From assembly GCF_019431355.1 (NCBI RefSeq), contig NZ_CP080269.1:2972501-3036500 (forward strand): a stretch of DNA of 64,000 nucleotides, given 5' to 3'. Origin of the DNA: Paenibacillus sp. R14(2021). GTDB taxonomy: Bacteria > Bacillota > Bacilli > Paenibacillales > Paenibacillaceae. Within the stretch, counting starts at the first letter, position 1; each line of letters begins with the position of its first letter. Below are positions 59,115-64,000 of the stretch, piece by piece. The translations under genes were made by a program, and so were the position numbers. Under the pieces are notes generated by a model. It searched no databases. It was given only the letters and a program-made list of their open reading frames with translations, and was not told where the DNA came from.

Positions 59115-60596
59115 TTACCACAAATCTTTAACTTCGATTTCCCACACTTGGGTTGGCTTATCGACGATCTTCAGCACGCCGTTCGCATCGTACTCCGTTA
59201 CGCCGAAGTCGTTGTCGTTCGCAATCGCGATGCGATTCTTGTTCACGACCGTCAGACCCTCGAACTTCTCGAACGGGTAGCCGAGCTTCGTCAAATCCAC
59301 AACTAATTCCTTCGGAGCTGTCGTAATATTTGCCGCTTTGAATTGATCCGCCGTTGCGCCTTCAACCGTATTGCTGATGTCTTTGCCAAGAATGTTCGTT
59401 GCTTTGGACAGGTCGATCTTGTATACGCGTTTGATTTGCGCGGCTGCTCCTTCGTTCTTGTCTCGCTCGTCCACCAGCAGCACGTCGCTCGAAATCGCCG
59501 ACAGGTCGGAGATGACGACATCCTTCTGATTGACTTTGACGAACGACTTGGCATCCTCAGCTACGTAGACATACTCCCCGACGATTTGCTGCGCCTTGAG
59601 GTCCATCTTCAGAATACGCAGGTTGCGGGACGCTTCGCCTGTCGCTTGATCCGGCACGGCCATCGGGCTTTGGATGGAAGCATACAGGAACTTGCCGTCT
59701 GGGCTGATCGTTACGCCTTCAAAGCCGCGGTTCGCGATGCGCTTCGCATAGATCGCCGGAATGGCTTCGATAATCGGCGTTTGTGCATCCTTCAGCAGCG
59801 CTTTGTCGCCAAATGGTACATAACGGGCAATTTCTGTTCCGTCGCGTTTGATATGAATAAGCGAAGGGCGGTATTCATCCGAGAGCCAGAACGTATCATC
59901 GGATGGGCTGTATGTGATGCCTTCCAGATCGAGACCGTCCGGATCGAGCGGCAGCAAGGTTTTGCCCGTGTTATCATAGGACTTCTCATCCGCAGCGATG
60001 TTGCTTAGGCCCGTCAGGTACTGATTCTTCGATACGAGGCCTGTCTTGCCTGCAGGCAGCGTCAGCTTCGTCGTCGCGAGAACGTTCACTTGGTCGCCGA
60101 CAAGCTCGATTTTGTAGAAACGCGGCTCATAGCTTTGCACCGGGAATGTGCGGTTGACCGATTTATCGATTGTAATTTGTCCGTTCGGACCGCGGTCTGC
60201 CAGCGTATAGAATACGTTGTCCGGGTCGCCGGGCATATGCAGCAGGCCGGAGAAGCCGCCTTCTTTAATATTGCTGCCCAAGCTTGGCGCATTGTTCCAT
60301 GTATATTTTGCTTTTACAAACGGGTAAGCTTTCAGCGTCAGCGTTTTTGTCGTATTGTCCCAAGATGCCTGTTGGCCAAGCGCATCGCCCATCGCTTTCA
60401 CAGGTACATAGAGGCTTCCGTTAATGACAACGGCATCCTTATCGAGCTTCACTTCTTTGTCGTCCGCGATCAGCTTGGCATGAACGACGATCGCTTTCAG
60501 CGCGGCTTCGGCCGCATTCGCGATTTGCGTGCTGCAGGCAACGACGGATACAAGCGCCGCCGCCGCGATCCACTTCTTCTTGGAACCTGACTTCAT
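59115..60596 (-). CDS. Secreted esterase-like phytase-family protein with stalk domain
   Basis: 493 residues. Signal peptide to ~28 (TQIANA), copper-amine-oxidase-like N-terminal domain (~35-95, VNGSLYVPVKAMGDAL), then a beta-propeller-like esterase/phytase family domain (~105-490) with LDPDGLDLEGITYSP, LADRGPNGQI and RGFEGVTISPDGKFLYAS. The related family cleaves phosphate esters or shows esterase-like activity; exact substrate is not known. Secreted and not anchored. Divergent from the VOC gene; its promoter is 60729-60757. Confidence 0.8.
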   Translation of the reverse strand: MKSGSKKKWIAAAALVSVVACSTQIANAAEAALKAIVVHAKLIADDKEVKLDKDAVVINGSLYVPVKAMGDALGQQASWDNTTKTLTLKAYPFVKAKYTWNNAPSLGSNIKEGGFSGLLHMPGDPDNVFYTLADRGPNGQITIDKSVNRTFPVQSYEPRFYKIELVGDQVNVLATTKLTLPAGKTGLVSKNQYLTGLSNIAADEKSYDNTGKTLLPLDPDGLDLEGITYSPSDDTFWLSDEYRPSLIHIKRDGTEIARYVPFGDKALLKDAQTPIIEAIPAIYAKRIANRGFEGVTISPDGKFLYASIQSPMAVPDQATGEASRNLRILKMDLKAQQIVGEYVYVAEDAKSFVKVNQKDVVISDLSAISSDVLLVDERDKNEGAAAQIKRVYKIDLSKATNILGKDISNTVEGATADQFKAANITTAPKELVVDLTKLGYPFEKFEGLTVVNKNRIAIANDNDFGVTEYDANGVLKIVDKPTQVWEIEVKDLW

Positions 60597-60728
60597 TTCA
60601 TCATCTCTCCCCGTTTATGGATACGATCTCTCATATGTCCAAGTATAGGGAAGCAGTATTAATCCTACGTAAACAAAGGATGAATAATTTGTAAAACCTT
60701 GGATGTCGAATTGTTCCTTTTCCCCAAA

Positions 60729-60757
60729 ATTATAATAGGCTAAATAACTGTTTACAA
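60729..60757 (-). promoter_or_regulatory. Promoter for the secreted phytase-like gene
   Basis: Minus-strand TTGTAA (60757-60752), 17 bases, TATAAT (60734-60729). Its -35 shares bases with the -35 of the divergent promoter at 60751. Confidence 0.6.
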
Positions 60758-60785
60758 GTTACAAATGACTGGGTATTATAATACC
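60751..60785 (+). promoter_or_regulatory. Promoter and overlapping palindrome for the VOC/PPOX operon
   Basis: TTTACA (60751-60756), exactly 17 bases, TATTAT (60774-60779). A perfect 14-base palindrome GGTATTATAATACC (60772-60785) covers the -10, the typical spot for a repressor. Confidence 0.6.
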
Positions 60786-60820
60786 TGTAATAAACTTTTG
60801 ATTGTTAGGGGACGAAGGTT

Positions 60821-61258
60821 ATGCAAATTGGCCACATTGGCTTGAATGTTTCGGATCTAAACCGCTCCATTACTTTCTACACTGAGGTACTTGGTCTCAA
60901 GCTGCGCACACTGTCCGAGGAACCGGGGAAGCGATTCGCCTATCTTGGCGATGACACGAAGAATACGGTTACGTTGTGGGAGCAGAGCGAAGGCACGTTC
61001 TCAAAGCGTACGCCCGGCCTTCATCATTTGGCATTCGAAGCGGATTCCGCCGAGGCTGTTAAATCGTATGAAGAGAAGCTGAAAGCCTACGGGGCTTCGT
61101 TTATTTACGAAGGCTTGGTCGTGCACAGAGAAGGCGGCGATTCCGGCGGTATTTTCTTCGAGGATCCGGACGGTATCCGCGTGGAGATCTACACGGCGCA
61201 GGGCGTCAGCGGACACGACCATTCCAGCGCGAACGGCTCCGCCTGCGGCTTCTTCTGA
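60821..61258 (+). CDS. VOC-superfamily glyoxalase-like protein
   Basis: 145 residues. Glyoxalase I-type fold with metal ligands His5 (IGHIGLNVSD), Glu/His in the middle (GLHHLAFEA) and Glu in the last strand (IRVEIYTA). A C-terminal GHDHSSANGSACGFF tail adds His and Cys. Likely detoxifies an aldehyde or epoxide adduct. Overlaps the next gene by one base (TGATG), so it is coupled to the PPOX-family protein. Promoter with palindromic site upstream. Confidence 0.82.
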   Translation: MQIGHIGLNVSDLNRSITFYTEVLGLKLRTLSEEPGKRFAYLGDDTKNTVTLWEQSEGTFSKRTPGLHHLAFEADSAEAVKSYEEKLKAYGASFIYEGLVVHREGGDSGGIFFEDPDGIRVEIYTAQGVSGHDHSSANGSACGFF

Positions 61259-62169
61259 TGAGCTATCATCCCGGCGAAATAGAGGTGCAGGAGCGGGCAG
61301 GCGTCAGACTTATCGCAGAACGAAACAAGGGGGTCTATCGCGAGATGCCGGACGTCGCAATGGATTTTCTATCCTCACAGCCGTTCCTCTTCCTCGGCGC
61401 AGCCGAGGAAGATGGCACGATGTGGGCTTCGGCCGTGTTCGGCGTGCCCGGTTTCGTACGGGCGTCAGACCCGCGCACCGTTATCGTCGGCAGCCTGCCT
61501 GCTGACGGGGACCCGCTCCTTCGCTGTCTATTCGCGGGCAATCCCGTCGCGACGATTGCGATGGATTTCGCGACCAGACGCCGGATGCGCACGAACGGGA
61601 TGATTTCAGCCGTCGGCCCAGCGTCATTCACGCTGCAGACCGATCAGGTTTACGGCAATTGCCCTAAATACATTCAGGCGCGGGAATGGACACTGCGCGA
61701 AGGCATCCAGGCGGAGTCTTCCACTGCTGGGTTCATGACACTGACGAAAGAAGCGCTGTCGCTCATAAGCAGGGCGGATACATTCTTCATCGCCAGCCAT
61801 CATCCGGAATCCGGGGCGGATGTGTCCCACCGGGGCGGCATGCCCGGGTTCGTCGTCGCCGAGGACAACGAAACGCTCGCGTTCCCCGACTATAGGGGCA
61901 ACGCTATGTTCAACACGCTTGGCAACTTGAACGAGTACCCGCAAGCGGGGCTCCTCTTTATCGATTTCGATTCAGGCAGCCTGCTGCAGCTGACAGGTAC
62001 GGTCGAGATCGAATGGGACGTCGAGGGAAGCCCGCATGATCTCCTCGGCACGGAACGTATCGTCCGATTCCATCTGGAACGGGGGCGGCTAATGAGAAAC
62101 GCCATGCCGCTGACATGGAGTCCCGTTCAATACTCACCGGCTAACCCGAAGGTGCGTGCAGAAGGTTAA
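61258..62169 (+). CDS. Pyridoxamine 5'-phosphate oxidase-family (split-barrel) protein
   Basis: 303 residues. Two flavin-type split-barrel halves: AMDFLSSQPFLFLGAAEEDGTMWASAVFG and AFPDYRGNAMFNTLGNLNEYPQAGLLFIDFDSGSLLQLTGT. A flavin-reductase-like or stress-related role is typical (general stress protein 26 type). ATG overlaps the VOC stop, so both are one operon. A terminator hairpin (62214) follows. Confidence 0.82.
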   Translation: MSYHPGEIEVQERAGVRLIAERNKGVYREMPDVAMDFLSSQPFLFLGAAEEDGTMWASAVFGVPGFVRASDPRTVIVGSLPADGDPLLRCLFAGNPVATIAMDFATRRRMRTNGMISAVGPASFTLQTDQVYGNCPKYIQAREWTLREGIQAESSTAGFMTLTKEALSLISRADTFFIASHHPESGADVSHRGGMPGFVVAEDNETLAFPDYRGNAMFNTLGNLNEYPQAGLLFIDFDSGSLLQLTGTVEIEWDVEGSPHDLLGTERIVRFHLERGRLMRNAMPLTWSPVQYSPANPKVRAEG

Positions 62170-62213
62170 CGCCGGCTTGGACGCGTACGCCGCCGCAGCC
62201 GGCACCGCTTCAA

Positions 62214-62257
62214 ACAAAGCAAAACCGGGACGACGCAGCGTCCCGGTTTTGCTTTGT
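62214..62257. terminator. Perfect 19-bp bidirectional terminator
   Basis: ACAAAGCAAAACCGGGACG and CGTCCCGGTTTTGCTTTGT are exact complements between the convergent PPOX and epimerase genes. Confidence 0.85.
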
Positions 62258-62268
62258 CTATATAAGAT

Positions 62269-63099
62269 TTAACCTTCGACCTCATAAGCGCTCTTTAGCG
62301 CAGCTAGCCCCTTTGCAGCCACTTCGTCCGCAGTCATACCGCCGAAATCGTCGATGAACAGCTCCAGCGACAGGAAGCCCCGGTAGCCCGAATCATACAG
62401 CTGCCGCGCAATCGCCGCCGTCGGCGCAACGCCTTCGCCCGGGAACACCCGGTCCGCATCGGTAATGGTCGCGCGCGGCGGATCCGCAGGGTAATCGTTC
62501 ACATGAAAAATACCGATGCCGCTGCCATTCACGCGCTTCAGGTCGTCAATACTGCTGCCTCCGGTATACATATGAAAGGGATCGAGAAGCAGCTTCGCGC
62601 CTTCGACGCCGCTTTCCTGCTGTACCGCAATCGCTTCATCCAGCCGCGACAGCTTGCTGGCCCGGCCCCAGAATTCCAAATACACTTCGATGCCGATGCC
62701 CCGTCCAAGCGCCGCAAGTCGGGCGTAATGCCGTGCCATATCGCTAAGCGTGACGTGCTCGACGCTGCCAAACGGCGGCGCCGCTACGCCGCAGCAGCCA
62801 AGGGCTGCAAGCATGCGCATCTCCCGCTCCGCTTGGGCGAAGGCATCTTCCCGCACGGCCTCGTCCTCGTCCGCCCATTTGAAGAAGGCAATGGCATTTG
62901 CCAGCACGATGCCTGTACGCGTCAAGCATTCCGTTAACGCCTCGGCCGTTCCTCCGTCCGCAAGATACGCCTCGATATCCTTCACCCACAGCTCGATGCC
63001 TTCATAGCCCGCCTTGGCCGCAGCCTCCACCTGCTCCAGCACATTTAGCCGAAAGGGAAACAGGGTCGACGCATTTAATGCTGTTTTGAATGGAAACAA
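62269..63099 (-). CDS. Sugar phosphate isomerase/epimerase (TIM barrel)
   Basis: 276 residues, start TTG 63099 (GGAGG 11 bases upstream). Xylose-isomerase-like barrel: AAKAGYEGIELWVKD, VYLEFWG (Glu ligand), LLLDPFHMYTGG (Asp/His), GIFHVND and LSLELF as the metal site. Probable keto-sugar or inosose isomerase. 20 bases before it on the same strand a dehydrogenase gene ends, so the two may form a small operon entering from outside the window. Confidence 0.85.
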   Translation of the reverse strand: MFPFKTALNASTLFPFRLNVLEQVEAAAKAGYEGIELWVKDIEAYLADGGTAEALTECLTRTGIVLANAIAFFKWADEDEAVREDAFAQAEREMRMLAALGCCGVAAPPFGSVEHVTLSDMARHYARLAALGRGIGIEVYLEFWGRASKLSRLDEAIAVQQESGVEGAKLLLDPFHMYTGGSSIDDLKRVNGSGIGIFHVNDYPADPPRATITDADRVFPGEGVAPTAAIARQLYDSGYRGFLSLELFIDDFGGMTADEVAAKGLAALKSAYEVEG

Positions 63100-63122
63100 T
63101 GCTTATCACTCCTCCCTGGAAT

Positions 63123-64000
63123 CTATCCGTTCACCGAAGCCGCCGCAGGAATCTGAACCGGCAGCGTTCTTCCTTCCTTGCTGCTTTGCAGCGCAAGCTC
63201 GATCAACCTGATGGCCAGCGCGGCTTGCTCCGGTTTGACCTCCAGCTCGGCCTGCCCCTTGATATGCTCCATTACGTTCCGGTAGTAGTCCATATACGAG
63301 CCCGCGGTCGTCTCGACGACACCCTCCACATGCAGTCCGCCGATGGACGTGTTGATTTTGCCCCACAGCTCCCGGGGCTCCTTGCCCCAGCTACGCGTCT
63401 TCGAGGGCTGCGCGCCGGCGATTAGCGCCGCTTCCTGCGGGTCGATTCCATACTTGGTATATGTCCCATCCGAGCCGTACACCACATAGCGCGGAAACGG
63501 TTCTCGCACGAACTTAGACGATTTGAGCCGGATCTTCGGCCCATTATCGTAAAGCAGCGAGACGTCGAAATAATCATGTGCCTCCGCGTTCTCGCGCTGA
63601 ATGCGGACATCGCCGCAAATCGAGTCCGGTATGCCGAACAGCGTGAGCGCCTGATCCATCAGATGGACGCCAAGATCGTAAAAGACGCCCGTGCCGGGCA
63701 AATGGCCTTCCCTCCAATTGGTCGAGCGCATCACGGGATCGAAGCCGTCCCAACGGAACTCGCATTCCATGATTTGACCGAGCAGCCCTAGGCGGAGCAC
63801 CTCTTGCATCGTCAGGAAGTCCCCGTCAAACCGGCGGTTATGGAAGACGCTCAGCACCTTGCCTTTGTCTTTGGCCAAAGCGATCAGCTCCTCCGCTTCC
63901 TCCGCAGTCGGCGTGAACGGCTTCTCGACGACGACATGCTTGCCTGCAAGCAGGGCATCCTTCACGAAGTCGAAGTGGTCCGTGCTCGGCGTCGTCACGA
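63123..64000 (-). CDS. Gfo/Idh/MocA-family oxidoreductase, 5' end outside window
   Basis: At least 292 residues; the N-terminal Rossmann motif lies beyond base 64000. Conserved EKP (VVVEKPF) and GVFYDLGVHLMDQ (the usual GGxxxDxGxHxxD region) are present. Resembles YvaA/scyllo-inositol dehydrogenase-like proteins. Followed by an epimerase gene 23 bases downstream, a typical inositol or sugar module. Confidence 0.85.
   Translation of the reverse strand, partial: VTTPSTDHFDFVKDALLAGKHVVVEKPFTPTAEEAEELIALAKDKGKVLSVFHNRRFDGDFLTMQEVLRLGLLGQIMECEFRWDGFDPVMRSTNWREGHLPGTGVFYDLGVHLMDQALTLFGIPDSICGDVRIQRENAEAHDYFDVSLLYDNGPKIRLKSSKFVREPFPRYVVYGSDGTYTKYGIDPQEAALIAGAQPSKTRSWGKEPRELWGKINTSIGGLHVEGVVETTAGSYMDYYRNVMEHIKGQAELEVKPEQAALAIRLIELALQSSKEGRTLPVQIPAAASVNG

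Noticed and set aside
1-64000. tRNA, rRNA, CRISPR arrays, insertion sequences, prophage genes
   Set aside because: None could be recognised; direct repeats found were short and linked to hairpins or coding repeats.

Overview
The window reads as chromosome of a spore-forming, GC-rich member of the Bacillota, most likely Paenibacillaceae (Paenibacillus or Cohnella type). Reasons: gatCAB, perR, a ydcC-like/alr/ndoAI-ndoA neighbourhood arranged as in Bacillus, a sigY-yxlC-yxlD operon, a T-box in front of trpS, S-layer-homology anchoring, copper-amine-oxidase-like N-terminal domains on secreted proteins, and many AraC-regulated sugar loci. No rRNA, tRNA, insertion sequence, prophage or CRISPR array was recognised. 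The order reflects metabolic and envelope genes broken up by strong intrinsic terminators.

Layout. 1-8 kb: tail of an unknown plus-strand gene, a membrane-anchored GH18 protein, perR, a membrane protein with a DUF4097-type beta-helix, and gatCAB. 8-11 kb: a secreted repeat protein, an unknown conserved protein, and a shortened sigY operon (sigY, yxlC, yxlD with ATGA overlaps) ending in a stop-interrupted remnant. 11-17 kb: an operon for uronate/aldonate catabolism (uxuA, TIM-barrel epimerase, two Gfo/Idh/MocA dehydrogenases, AraC regulator, SDR reductase). 17.4-18.7 kb: an M24 peptidase. 18.8-24.9 kb: a compact Tad/Flp-like secretion or pilus operon (SAF/CpaB-like, TadZ-like, CpaF, TadB, TadC, two paralogous ~50-residue membrane peptides, two pseudopilin-like proteins), directly downstream of two bactofilin-like genes (25.1-26.5 kb). 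26.7-30.4 kb: toxin-antitoxin ndoAI-ndoA, alr and a LolA/YdcC-like lipoprotein. 30.7-36 kb: a 1762-residue M4 metalloprotease with propeller, poly-Gly linker and three SLH domains. 36-45 kb: an orphan transcarbamylase, an MFS exporter, T-box/trpS, a second-type MurG, AraC plus ADP-ribosylglycohydrolase, and a small secreted protein. 45-47.6 kb: two divergent CobW/G3E GTPases sharing a Zur-box-like site. 47.7-50 kb: an amidotransferase-like protein that has lost catalytic residues, in operon with a solute-binding protein without lipobox. 50-55.4 kb: uxaC with divergent AraC regulator, a small membrane protein, a NAGPA-domain protein, VOC protein and alpha/beta hydrolase. 55.6-59 kb: a sugar ABC importer. 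59-62 kb: a secreted phytase-type esterase-like protein divergent from a VOC/PPOX pair. 62-64 kb: an epimerase and a truncated Gfo/Idh/MocA dehydrogenase.

How it fits together. uxaC (glucuronate isomerase) at 50 kb and uxuA plus an SDR fructuronate-reductase candidate at 11-17 kb supply a hexuronate route in two separately regulated pieces; the surrounding epimerases, dehydrogenases, esterase and importer suggest use of plant polysaccharide. The parts most worth following up are the Tad/bactofilin locus, the degenerate amidotransferase/binding-protein pair, the orphan transcarbamylase, the Zur-controlled CobW pair and the structured leaders in front of alr and the Tad operon. All functional calls come from reading the sequence; no database search or folding program was run.
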